The notes under the pieces: model-generated
What the model was told of the DNA's origin: nothing
Database searches by the model: none
The model's input: the letters and a program-made list of their open reading frames with translations, nothing else
Part shown: piece after piece, positions 40,889-48,895 of the stretch
Numbering within the stretch: position 1 is the first letter of the stretch
How the letters are laid out: every line of letters starts with the position of its first letter
Program-made: the position numbers and the translations under genes
Assembly: GCA_964519665.1 (NCBI GenBank)
Contig: CAZFIV010000017.1
Coordinates: 31,423-95,422, forward strand
Origin: JANQQN01 sp964519665
GTDB lineage: Bacteria > Myxococcota > Kuafuiibacteriia > Kuafuiibacteriales > Kuafuiibacteriaceae
Length of the DNA: 64,000 nt
Direction of reading: 5' to 3'

Positions 40889-40905
40889 GTACGCACTTTG
40901 CGTAC
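40889..40905. promoter_or_regulatory. Perfect inverted repeat upstream of CFI-box/barrel gene
   Basis: GTACGCA-CTT-TGCGTAC, with 7-bp perfect arms and a 3-bp spacer, sits 16 bp before the ATG at 40921 and just before the GGAG Shine-Dalgarno. It could be an operator for a dimeric regulator or a small hairpin that masks the ribosome binding site. Confidence 0.5.
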
Positions 40906-40920
40906 AGTCGCGGAGCGCAA

Positions 40921-42837
40921 ATGTCGAAGCCTTGGCTGACCCTCATCATCTTAGTTCTGTGCGGCCTCCCTACGGTCGCGACGGCCCAGTTGCTTGGTAA
41001 CAATGTCATTATCAGCCGCTCCGTGCTGACCTTGCAGGAGCAACGGATCAACATCGATGACCTCGTCGACGACGAGGCCAATCCTGCCCCCATCCGGCTT
41101 TCGTGGTCGGTGTCGGGGCTCGGCTTCGGGGACTTTGAGTACGAGCTCACCTACGGGGCCATCACCCAGACGTCGTCCACGCCTCCCCGCCTCCGGGTGA
41201 TCGAGAGCGACGGCTTTGCGGAGGCCCAGGGCGACCAGATCGCCGGCGAGCTTCGAGTCGAGCTGTTCCTCCGGGACATCATCGCCGATTCCGAAGACCT
41301 CCCCATCGCACTGGGGGGAGAGGGGCGAGACGAGTACGATGAGGCGATCTGCGTAAACGTGTATCCCGCCGGCAACCCCGATCCCGACGAGACCACCTCG
41401 GACTGCTGGACCTTCGATGTCGACACCCTGGCCCCGCCCGCCCCCATCATCACCGAGCTCATCCCGGGCGAAGGTCGGGTGTTGGTGCTCTGGGAGCGTC
41501 TGAACGACAACGACATCGATGCGTACGAGGTCGTCTACTGCACGAACGTCAGCACGGCCGCGGAGTCGTTCACCGAACTGCCGTGTCCGGTCAACGAGCG
41601 CGGCTCGAGCGGGGAGATCGGCAGCACCGAAAACTCGGCCTCGATCAGCCGCGGCATCAACACCGGCGAGCGGGTCGCTCTGGCGATGCGGTCGATCGAT
41701 GAGTTCGTGAATGTCGGCGACCCCGGCGACGTCAGCACCGCGGTCCCCGTTCCGGTCGACGACTTCTTCGAGCTGTACGAAGGTAACGAAGACGGGGGGT
41801 TCTGCTTCATGGCCACCGCCGCTCACGGGTCGTACGCGCACCCCACGGTTCGAATCCTGCGCGCGTTTCGCGACCGGATCCTGACCGCGGTGCCGTTCGG
41901 TCCTGCCGCCATCGCGGTGTACTACAAGTACTCTCCGCCGCTCGCGGCTCGCCTGTCGGCGGCGCCCCACGTGGCGGCGCCGGTGCGGATAGGCTTGGTC
42001 ATCCTCGCCGCCTTCGCCGCCCTCATGATGCTGTGCCCGCTGGTCGCCTTGGGCTGGCTGATCGCCATGGTGGCCCGAGGGCTCTTCGAGCGCTCCGGGC
42101 GAGTCTCGCGGGGGTGGACGGCCGGCGGAGCCGCGGTGCTGGCCCTCCTAGTGGCCGTCCCGGCGGAGGCGAAGCGCCCCGAGTCGGAGCTCGAGACTCT
42201 GGGGATCGGTATCGAGTTCAAAGGGGGACCGTACTCGGGTGCCATCCAAGACGAGACGGGCTTTTCGGACGTTTTCGGCTCCGGGGGCCAGCCGTTGTTC
42301 GTGTTCGGCCTCGACCTGCAGCTGTATCGGGGCTTCGGCACCGTGACCGCCGGGGGCACGGTGGGCTTTCTTCGCTACTCCGGGTTCGGGTTGTTCGGGG
42401 AGGGCAGCGGCATGGAGGGCGACGTATCCAGCGACGAAAATGAGCTCAGCATCGTGCCGATGACCGCCGTGGTCGGGTACCGATTCGACTGGTTGGCCGA
42501 CAATACATGGTTTCCTTTCGTGCCTTATGCCGAAGGCGGGCTTGCGTACTACGTGTGGTGGGCGACGAACGGGGTCGGCAACCTCCAGCGGCGTACGGTC
42601 GATGGTGAGCGTCAGGAGGCCCGCGGCGGCACGCTCGGCTACACCGGGACGCTCGGGCTGGCCTTCATGCTGAACAAATTGGACACGAAGGCGGCGAAGA
42701 CCTTGTTCTCCAACACCGGGATTCGAGGCACCTACGTATTCTTCGAGGTGACCTCGTCCCAAGTCGACGACTTCGGCGGCGACGGTTTCGACCTGTCCGA
42801 CTTCAACTGGAGCGTCGGCCTGTACATGGAGTTGTGA
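40921..42837 (+). CDS. Secreted CFI-box-CTERM protein fused to MXAN_2562-type outer-membrane beta-barrel
   Basis: The 638-residue protein starts with a signal peptide (MSKPWLTLIILVLCGLPTVATAQ). Residues about 25-285 are a secreted region with fibronectin-like strands (APPAPIITELIPGEGRVLVLWERLNDNDIDAYEVVYC). Next comes the CFI-box motif GGFCFMATAAHGSYAHPTVRILRAFRDR...YYKYSPPLAARL, then a membrane helix (GLVILAAFAALMMLCPLVALGWLIAMVA). After a basic stretch a second signal-peptide-like segment appears (WTAGGAAVLALLVAVPAEAK), followed by a beta-barrel-like domain (IGIEFKGGPYSGAIQDETGFSDVFG...LFVFGLDLQLYRGFGTV). The two halves look like two proteins joined in one frame without an intervening stop. 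The stop overlaps the truA GTG. Confidence 0.85.
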   Translation: MSKPWLTLIILVLCGLPTVATAQLLGNNVIISRSVLTLQEQRINIDDLVDDEANPAPIRLSWSVSGLGFGDFEYELTYGAITQTSSTPPRLRVIESDGFAEAQGDQIAGELRVELFLRDIIADSEDLPIALGGEGRDEYDEAICVNVYPAGNPDPDETTSDCWTFDVDTLAPPAPIITELIPGEGRVLVLWERLNDNDIDAYEVVYCTNVSTAAESFTELPCPVNERGSSGEIGSTENSASISRGINTGERVALAMRSIDEFVNVGDPGDVSTAVPVPVDDFFELYEGNEDGGFCFMATAAHGSYAHPTVRILRAFRDRILTAVPFGPAAIAVYYKYSPPLAARLSAAPHVAAPVRIGLVILAAFAALMMLCPLVALGWLIAMVARGLFERSGRVSRGWTAGGAAVLALLVAVPAEAKRPESELETLGIGIEFKGGPYSGAIQDETGFSDVFGSGGQPLFVFGLDLQLYRGFGTVTAGGTVGFLRYSGFGLFGEGSGMEGDVSSDENELSIVPMTAVVGYRFDWLADNTWFPFVPYAEGGLAYYVWWATNGVGNLQRRTVDGERQEARGGTLGYTGTLGLAFMLNKLDTKAAKTLFSNTGIRGTYVFFEVTSSQVDDFGGDGFDLSDFNWSVGLYMEL

Positions 42838-43694
42838 GCTTGCCGCGCACTCTGCGCATGGTCCTCGAGTACGACGGCACCAACTTTTCGGGCTGGCAGA
42901 TTCAAAAGGGCCTACCTCCGCAGCAGACCGTTCAAGGGGCGGTCGAACACGCGATCGAGCGACTGACGCTCGAAAAGACCCCGGTGCGGGGGGCGTCTCG
43001 GACCGACGCGGGGGTGCACGCGAGAGGCCAGGTGGTCGCGTTCGAGACCACCAAGGATACGGTTCCCATCATCGGTTTTGTGCGCGGCCTGGGGCAGTTC
43101 TTGCCCCGATCGATCGCGGTTCGCCGCGTCGATGAGGTCGAGCCAGGCTGGGATCCTCGTCGTACTTCACGGGGGAAACGTTATCGGTACACGTACTGGA
43201 ACGACGCGACGCCGACCGCCCTCGAGCGGAATCGGACCTGGTGGGTCCGCGGTGAGCTCGACCTGGACGCGATGGCCGAAGCGGCCCAACACCTGGTGGG
43301 CACCCATGATTTCGAGGCCTTTCGAAGCGCTGGCTGCTCGGCGAAGCACGCCGTGCGCACGATGTATGGCCTCGAGCTTCGCAGGGGCGCCTACCATCGG
43401 GTCGAGCTCGACGTACTCGGCAATGCGTTCTGCCGGAACATGGTGCGGATCTTTGCGGGTACCCTATGCGAGGTTGGCGTCGGCAAGCGGACGCCGGAAG
43501 AGGTGGCCGACATCCTTCGGTCGCGCGATCGGACCCAGGGCGGCGTGACGGCGCCGCCGCAGGGGCTCTGCCTCGAGGAGGTCATCTACGACGATCGCCT
43601 GCCCCCGCGCCCGAAAAACGACATCGATCTCGACGATGATGACGGTGAGGCGGATACGGCGCTTGGCGGCGACGACCCGGTCGTTCCAAGCTAA
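42834..43694 (+). CDS. truA: tRNA pseudouridine synthase A
   Basis: The 286-residue protein (GTG start overlapping the preceding stop) has TruA motifs: LEYDGTNFSGWQIQ, the catalytic Asp in GASRTDAGVHARGQVVAF, KRYRYTYWN, and GNAFCRNMVRIFAGTLCEVGVGK. It makes pseudouridine at positions 38-40 of many tRNAs. An acidic tail (IDLDDDDGEADTALGGDD) follows the conserved core. Confidence 0.95.
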   Translation: MSLPRTLRMVLEYDGTNFSGWQIQKGLPPQQTVQGAVEHAIERLTLEKTPVRGASRTDAGVHARGQVVAFETTKDTVPIIGFVRGLGQFLPRSIAVRRVDEVEPGWDPRRTSRGKRYRYTYWNDATPTALERNRTWWVRGELDLDAMAEAAQHLVGTHDFEAFRSAGCSAKHAVRTMYGLELRRGAYHRVELDVLGNAFCRNMVRIFAGTLCEVGVGKRTPEEVADILRSRDRTQGGVTAPPQGLCLEEVIYDDRLPPRPKNDIDLDDDDGEADTALGGDDPVVPS

Positions 43695-43698
43695 CGCC

Positions 43699-44430
43699 GT
43701 GCTGGGATCCGTTTACCGAGCGGCGGCGTTGGTCTGGGTGACGGTCCCATGGTCGTTTCTCGTCTTGGTGCTCGCGCCGATTCAAGAGGGGCGATATACA
43801 CCGCCGGTCGTCCGGCTGTGGGCCCGTCATCTGCTGTTGATGTGCGGGGTGAAGGTTGAAGTCTTCGAGCCCCCCGAGCCGCTCGATGAGCCCGCCTACC
43901 TGGTGATGTCGAATCACAGCAGCCACTTCGACGTGCCTTCGCTCTTCTCGGCGACCTCCATCGACATGCGGCCGGTGGCGAAGGAAGAGCTGGGGTCGAT
44001 CCCGGTCTTCGGCTGGGCGCTGCGGATGGGCGCCGCCATCATGATCGACCGTCGGAACAGTGAGAAGGCGCACGCGAGCATCCAACGGGCGGCCGAGACG
44101 ATCCGGAGTGGCCGATCGGTGCTGATGTTCCCCGAGGGCACCCGGACCCCGACCGAAGAGCTGGGTCCCCTCAAGAAGGGCGCCTTTCACCTGGCGTTGG
44201 CGGCCCGAGTGCCGGTGTTGCCGGTGGCCGTATTGGGAACGCGAGAAGTGTTGCCCTCCGGTGGCTGGCGCATCAAGCCGGGGCGCGTGCAGGTTCGATA
44301 CGGCCGTCCGATTCCCACCGCCGACCTCCCGGAGGGTGAAGAGGGGCGCGAGATCCTCATGGGCGCGTTCCGAAGGTCGATCGCGGAGCTGGTGCGCGAG
44401 AGTCGGGCCGCTCGGTCGGCAACGGAGTGA
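43699..44430 (+). CDS. plsC: 1-acyl-sn-glycerol-3-phosphate acyltransferase (PlsC-like)
   Basis: The start is taken at GTG 43699, just after truA, giving 243 residues; an ATG at 43636 inside truA would add 21 basic residues. The acyltransferase motifs are present: NHSSHFD (H-x4-D), the substrate pocket KEELGSIPVFGWALRMGAAIMIDR, FPEGTR, and VLPVAVLGTREVLPSGG. It acylates lysophosphatidate to phosphatidate at the inner membrane. An N-terminal hydrophobic segment (VWVTVPWSFLVLVLAPI) anchors it. Confidence 0.92.
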   Translation: MLGSVYRAAALVWVTVPWSFLVLVLAPIQEGRYTPPVVRLWARHLLLMCGVKVEVFEPPEPLDEPAYLVMSNHSSHFDVPSLFSATSIDMRPVAKEELGSIPVFGWALRMGAAIMIDRRNSEKAHASIQRAAETIRSGRSVLMFPEGTRTPTEELGPLKKGAFHLALAARVPVLPVAVLGTREVLPSGGWRIKPGRVQVRYGRPIPTADLPEGEEGREILMGAFRRSIAELVRESRAARSATE

Positions 44431-44477
44431 CATCGCGCTTGACAGAGCCGGGAGACCCTCTTACACCCGCTCTTCCC

Positions 44478-45113
44478 ATGGCCGAGGAAAACGGCAACGC
44501 GCCCGACGAAAACGGCAACGAGCCCGAAGAGACCGAAGAGGCGTCTGAGGACACCAACGAAGAGTCCGAAAAGACCGCCGAGGCTTCGGAAGAGGTTGTC
44601 GAGGCCTCCGAGGATACCGTCGAGGCGAAAGCATCGAGAGGCATCGAGCCGATCGCCAATCTGAGCGCGACCAAGTTCTTCCGCCGCGACAATACCGAGC
44701 GCAAGTGGCTGTTGGTCGATGCCGAAGGTCAGTCGGTTGGCCGTCTTGCGACCCAGGTCGCGATGTTCCTTCGGGGCAAGCACAAGCCAACGTTCACCCC
44801 GCATGACGACGTCGGTGATTTCGTGGTCGTGATCAACGCCTCGAAGGCCGAGTTCCGTGGAAACGAAAAGGCCAAAAAGAAGGTGTACTTCAAGCACACC
44901 GGGTACCTGGGCAATGCGAAATACCGCACCGGCACCGAGATGATGGAAAAGAAGCCCGAAAAAGTCATCGAGCTGGCCATCTGGGGAATGATGCCTCGAG
45001 GGGCTCTGGCCAACGCCCAGCGCAAGAAGCTCAAAATCTACGCGGGTAGCGAGCACCCCCATAAGGCTCAGAATCCCGAGCCCGTGAAGCTCGTAGACAA
45101 CCGCCGCGCCTGA
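44478..45113 (+). CDS. rplM: Ribosomal protein L13 with acidic N-terminal extension
   Basis: From ATG 44478 the product is 211 residues, about 65 longer than typical bacterial L13. The L13 core starts near residue 64 (SATKFFRRDNTERKWLLVDAEGQSVGRLATQVAMFLRGKHKPTFTPHDDVGDFVVVINA) and continues to GSEHPHKAQNP. The first about 60 residues are a Glu/Asp/Asn-rich tail (e.g. EETEEASEDTNEESEKTAEA). No ATG, GTG or TTG lies in frame between the tail and the core, so the extension appears to be translated. It precedes rpsI by 23 bp, the conserved rplM-rpsI pair. Confidence 0.95.
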   Translation: MAEENGNAPDENGNEPEETEEASEDTNEESEKTAEASEEVVEASEDTVEAKASRGIEPIANLSATKFFRRDNTERKWLLVDAEGQSVGRLATQVAMFLRGKHKPTFTPHDDVGDFVVVINASKAEFRGNEKAKKKVYFKHTGYLGNAKYRTGTEMMEKKPEKVIELAIWGMMPRGALANAQRKKLKIYAGSEHPHKAQNPEPVKLVDNRRA

Positions 45114-45136
45114 GCGGACGGTCACAGAGGAAGCGA

Positions 45137-45523
45137 ATGGAGCAGTTCTACGCCACCGGAAAGCGCAAGGAAGCTGTCGCGCGGGTCTACCTCCGCCCGG
45201 GTAGCGGTCAGATCGTCGTCAACAAGCGCGACGTCGACGTGTACTTTCCCCGCGAAACCTTGAAAATGATTCTCCGCCAGCCTCTGGAGATCGTCGAGCA
45301 CACCAACAAGTGGGACATCGTGGTCAACGTGCGAGGCGGCGGGCCTTCGGGCCAAGCCGGTGCTGTTCGTCACGGCATCAGCCGGGCTTTGGTCGAAGCC
45401 GACCCCGACCTTCGTCCCGCGCTCAAGAAGGCGGGCTTCCTGACTCGCGACGCTCGTAAGGTCGAACGGAAGAAGTACGGCCAGCCCGGCGCTCGTAAGC
45501 GCTTCCAGTTCTCCAAGCGCTGA
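45137..45523 (+). CDS. rpsI: Ribosomal protein S9
   Basis: The 128-residue protein matches S9 throughout: ATGKRKEAVARVYLRPGSGQIVVN, VNVRGGGPSGQAGAVRHGISRAL, and the C-terminal KKYGQPGARKRFQFSKR that reaches the P-site tRNA. An AGAGGAAGCG Shine-Dalgarno precedes the ATG. Confidence 0.98.
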   Translation: MEQFYATGKRKEAVARVYLRPGSGQIVVNKRDVDVYFPRETLKMILRQPLEIVEHTNKWDIVVNVRGGGPSGQAGAVRHGISRALVEADPDLRPALKKAGFLTRDARKVERKKYGQPGARKRFQFSKR

Positions 45524-45593
45524 TCTCCTACTCGACACCTTCTCGCCGTATCCGGCCCTTCGCTTTGCCGTTGCATACGGGCTAAAGAGAGCT

Positions 45594-47414
45594 ATGACCT
45601 CCGGCGAACGTGCTCGGGCGGGCTTCTGCCGGCGGGTTTTGCCCTCGCTCTCCGTTGCTCGGTTGGAGGGACGAAACGGTCAAGCCCGGCCGTGCGGGCC
45701 GGCCGGGAACCCACGTGCGGTCGCCACGTCGGGGCTCGCGTTCGCGGTGCTGATGCTCGCGTTGGCCGGCCCGGCGCGGGCAGACGACCTTGCTGCTCAC
45801 TTTTCGAGCTTCACCCCCCTGAGCCTCGAAGAGCTGTACGCGAAGCGGATGCGGTTCTCCAAGGGCGAGCCTTTCATCTCGATCGGCCTCATGGAGGGGC
45901 AGTCTGAAGTCGCGATGCGCGCCGATGGCCCCGTCCGCCTCATGTTCAAACGGCGGGGGCGTACGAAGACGATCTACGGCCCCAAAGGTAGCCGCTACAT
46001 CTTTCGTATCCGCCGCGGCCGGCCGGCCGTCATCAAGCATTGGGTGATCGTATCCGATTTCGCGTACGGCGATATTCTGGCCGCGAAGGCCGACACCCGG
46101 CGCTGGGAGGCGGATCAGCCGGTCAAGACGTTCGTTACGGGCACGATCGTCGCTCTGAGGGGCAAGGTCCTCGACACCCGGCGTCGGCTGGTCGGCGTGG
46201 GGGGCTTCGATGACGACGGTGAGGCGCGGGCGTTCAGCGAGCGGCTGTTTCGAACCCGCGGGCTACGCACCGTGATCCGACAAGAGTTGGTCACCCTGCC
46301 GAGGGGCCGGATGACCATTCACGACCGACGGGGTCGGCTTCTGCACGCCGCGACCAACTCAGTGTATTTCGGGACCGTCGACGGTGGCCAGATCACCGTC
46401 GAGAACGTCGAGCACAGTCGAGGCTACAAGCGGCATGGCCGGCAAACGCGAAGGTATCGAGGCCATATCTACGTCGCATTCGATCGGACGGGTCGACTCG
46501 CGGTGGTCAACTCGGTAGGCGCCGAGCGTCTATTGAATGGGCTCGTGCCGGCCGAGATCTTCGCCAATGCGCCCCTTGAAGCGTTGAAGGCCCAGGCGGT
46601 CACCGCCCGGGGCGAAGTGTTCAGCAAGCTCGGCCACCGACACTTTTCGGACCCCTATCACCTGTGTAGCGAGCAGCACTGCCAGGTGTACGCGGGTGCT
46701 CAGCGAGAGCGCCCCAAGAGCAATCGGGCCGTGGCCGAGACTCGGGGCTTGCTGGCCGTTCGGCCGCGCAGCGACCCGAAGGCGCCGCTCGAGCTGGTCG
46801 ACTCCGTGTACTCGAGCACCTGCGGTGGATTCACCGAAGACAACGAGGTCGTCTGGGACACGCCGCCGTCCGAGTCGCTGCGGGGGCGCCTCGACGGCAA
46901 TCCTAGCGACCCGGCCCTCGCGCCGTTCAAACATGGCCTCAACGAAGAGAATATTCGCGCTTGGCTCGAGGCCTATCCCCCCACCTACGACGCGCGGTCA
47001 TCATTCACGAAACCCAGCAAGTACCGGTGGAAGAAGCACTTCACGGCGCAGGCGCTCGACCGGTTCGTCGCCTCGAAGGGCGTCGGTCAGTTGATCGACA
47101 TCCAAATTCTGGGGCGTGGCAAAGGGGGGCGGGTGACCGGGGTTCGGCTGGTGGGCACCGCGGGCGAGGTCGACGTTCTGCGCGAGCTTCCGGTGCGACG
47201 GTTGTTCGGCAACCTCAACAGCGGAATGTTCGTCCTCGACGTCGAGCGGTCGGGCGATGGCGCCTTGACCGGGGTCGAGTTCATCGGCGGGGGCTGGGGC
47301 CACGGGGTGGGCATGTGCCAAATGGGCGCCATAGGTCGGGCCGAGGCCAATCAGACGTTCGAACAAATTCTCGGTCACTACTACAATGGCGCCGTGATCG
47401 AGAAGCTGTACTGA
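45594..47414 (+). CDS. SpoIID/LytB-domain secreted protein
   Basis: The 606-residue protein has a hydrophobic export segment at about residues 44-62 (VATSGLAFAVLMLALAGPARADD) after a 40-residue basic N-terminus, so the true start may be further in, although no other ATG or GTG is close. The C-terminal half contains the SpoIID core: LLNGLVPAEIFANAPLEALKAQAVTARGEVFSKLG, a catalytic-type Glu in PAEI, YSSTCGGFTEDNE, and GGGWGHGVGMCQMGAIGRA. SpoIID proteins are lytic transglycosylases that cut denuded glycan strands, and in non-sporulating bacteria their role in wall remodelling is less clear. It converges on the small membrane protein gene. Confidence 0.9.
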   Translation: MTSGERARAGFCRRVLPSLSVARLEGRNGQARPCGPAGNPRAVATSGLAFAVLMLALAGPARADDLAAHFSSFTPLSLEELYAKRMRFSKGEPFISIGLMEGQSEVAMRADGPVRLMFKRRGRTKTIYGPKGSRYIFRIRRGRPAVIKHWVIVSDFAYGDILAAKADTRRWEADQPVKTFVTGTIVALRGKVLDTRRRLVGVGGFDDDGEARAFSERLFRTRGLRTVIRQELVTLPRGRMTIHDRRGRLLHAATNSVYFGTVDGGQITVENVEHSRGYKRHGRQTRRYRGHIYVAFDRTGRLAVVNSVGAERLLNGLVPAEIFANAPLEALKAQAVTARGEVFSKLGHRHFSDPYHLCSEQHCQVYAGAQRERPKSNRAVAETRGLLAVRPRSDPKAPLELVDSVYSSTCGGFTEDNEVVWDTPPSESLRGRLDGNPSDPALAPFKHGLNEENIRAWLEAYPPTYDARSSFTKPSKYRWKKHFTAQALDRFVASKGVGQLIDIQILGRGKGGRVTGVRLVGTAGEVDVLRELPVRRLFGNLNSGMFVLDVERSGDGALTGVEFIGGGWGHGVGMCQMGAIGRAEANQTFEQILGHYYNGAVIEKLY

Positions 47415-47422
47415 GCGGCGTT

Positions 47423-47444
47423 GGTGGCGCCCGGCGGCGCCTCC
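47423..47444. terminator. Hairpin between convergent genes
   Basis: Two GGCGCC hexamers (47426-47431 and 47436-47441) separated by CGGC form a GC hairpin, extended by GG/CC across one U-U mismatch, nine bases after the SpoIID-like stop. No T-run is seen, so termination is inferred. Confidence 0.4.
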
Positions 47445-47491
47445 GAAGGCTCACTGCACCGTTGTTCGTGCCGGCCCCGGGCAGTGACCGC

Positions 47492-47752
47492 TCACTCCGT
47501 CACTTGGGCGGGCGCGGCGGTGCCGCCGGTTTCGCCTTCGGGCGGCGGCGCGAAGAAAGTGAGGAAGACGCCTAGCGCGATCATGACTGCGCCCAGGCCG
47601 CCGTAGAAGATGCGGGTAGCCGTTCGGCCGATGATCTTCACGAAAAAGCGCGCCCGATAGTTCTCCATGAACCAGTCCCAGTTCATGTAGCCCCCGAGGA
47701 ACGAGAAGAGGCCGGCGGCGATGATGATCAGTCCAAACCAGTTGAATTCCAC
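47492..47752 (-). CDS. Small two-helix membrane protein, Imm17-like
   Basis: From the GTG at 47752 the 86-residue product has two membrane helices (WFGLIIIAAGLFSFLGGYMNWDW and RIFYGGLGAVMIALGVFLTFFA) around a basic loop with FVKIIGRTATRIFYG. The pattern G-L-F-S-F-x-G...NWDWFM...RARFFVKIIGRTATRIFYGGLG resembles the Imm17 family of small membrane proteins, some of which are immunity proteins to contact-dependent toxins. No toxin gene is adjacent, and the assignment rests on pattern only. It is 158 bp after lipA on the same strand. Confidence 0.55.
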   Translation of the reverse strand: MEFNWFGLIIIAAGLFSFLGGYMNWDWFMENYRARFFVKIIGRTATRIFYGGLGAVMIALGVFLTFFAPPPEGETGGTAAPAQVTE

Positions 47753-47910
47753 GGACGGGGTTCTGACACGGGTCGCCGCATCGGGCAACCGGGCGGCAGA
47801 CGAAGCAGCGGCCGATCCTGCGACCCTGCCGCGACCCTGCCGCGACCCTGCCCGGGCCTGAGCCCGTCCTCGAGCGCTCGACGCAGGGCTCGGCACCGGG
47901 CTGACGGCCC

Positions 47911-48840
47911 CTACGCCGTGGCGCGGAGCTTTCGCTCCACGTACAGCTCGCCCGCGCGGTAAGACGAGCGAACCAGCGGGCCGGACGCCACGTACTCGAA
48001 CCCGAGTTCTCTGGCCAGGTCGGCGTACCGGTCGAACGTTCGTGGGTGCACGAACTCCACCACCGGCAGGTGCTTGTGCGATGGCCGCAGGTACTGACCG
48101 AGGGTAACGATATTGCAGTCGACCTGACGAAGGTCTCGAAGACACTCGATCACCTCGTCTTCGGTCTCGCCGAGCCCCACCATCAGCGAGCTCTTGGTGA
48201 GGAGGTCGGGGCGCACGCGCTTGCTGTACGCGAGAACGTCGAGGCTCTGCTGGTAGTCGGCTCGCGGGTCGCGCACGGTGGGCGTGAGGCGACGCACCGT
48301 TTCGACGTTGTGCGCCAAGACGGCGATGTTGGCGTCGGCGATCTTCCTCACCGAAGCTTGCTGACCCTCGAAGTCGGGAATCAGAATCTCGACCAGCACT
48401 TCGGGCGTCTCGGCGTGGATGGCGTCGAGGCAATCCCGCAGGTGACCGGCCCCGCCATCGGGGAGCTCGTCGCGGTTGACCGAGGTCAGGACCACGTACG
48501 ACAGGCCCATCTCGCGCACCGCTTCGGCGATGGCCGCGGGCTCTTCCGGGTCGAGCGCGGGCGGCCGCTTGGCCGTGTTGATGGCGCAGAACCGGCAGCC
48601 GCGGGTACAGGTGTCGCCCATCAGCATGAACGTGGCCGTGCCGCCGCCCCAGCACTCGCTGATGTTGGGGCACTGCGCCTCTTCGCACACCGTGGCGAGC
48701 TTGAGCCGGCGAGCCCGTTTCTTGAGGACGGTGTAGTGGCCTCCGCCGGGCGGACGAATCTTCAGCCACTCCGGTTTACGGCGGGTGGGTCCGGTGGACC
48801 GGCCGTCGGCGTCCTGCAAGACGGGGAGACTCTGCCTCAT
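47911..48840 (-). CDS. lipA: Lipoyl synthase
   Basis: The 309-residue protein has the auxiliary cluster motif CEEAQCPNISECW, the radical-SAM cluster motif CTRGCRFCAI, and the late serine motif VRSSYRAGE. It inserts two sulfurs into protein-bound octanoyl groups to form lipoyl cofactors. No lipB is adjacent. It is followed by the small membrane protein gene on the same strand and preceded by the spermidine synthase-like gene with a 55-bp gap. Confidence 0.97.
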   Translation of the reverse strand: MRQSLPVLQDADGRSTGPTRRKPEWLKIRPPGGGHYTVLKKRARRLKLATVCEEAQCPNISECWGGGTATFMLMGDTCTRGCRFCAINTAKRPPALDPEEPAAIAEAVREMGLSYVVLTSVNRDELPDGGAGHLRDCLDAIHAETPEVLVEILIPDFEGQQASVRKIADANIAVLAHNVETVRRLTPTVRDPRADYQQSLDVLAYSKRVRPDLLTKSSLMVGLGETEDEVIECLRDLRQVDCNIVTLGQYLRPSHKHLPVVEFVHPRTFDRYADLARELGFEYVASGPLVRSSYRAGELYVERKLRATA

Positions 48841-48895
48841 ACTAAGCTGTTAGCACCCGCGATCGGCGGTCGCAAGTGAAGCCGGCCCTCTGAAC

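Noticed and set aside
47815..47855. Short CGCGACCCTGC-type repeats between lipA and the small membrane gene
   Set aside because: Two to three imperfect 11-bp units look like simple slippage in a GC-rich spacer, with no flanking feature to support a function.
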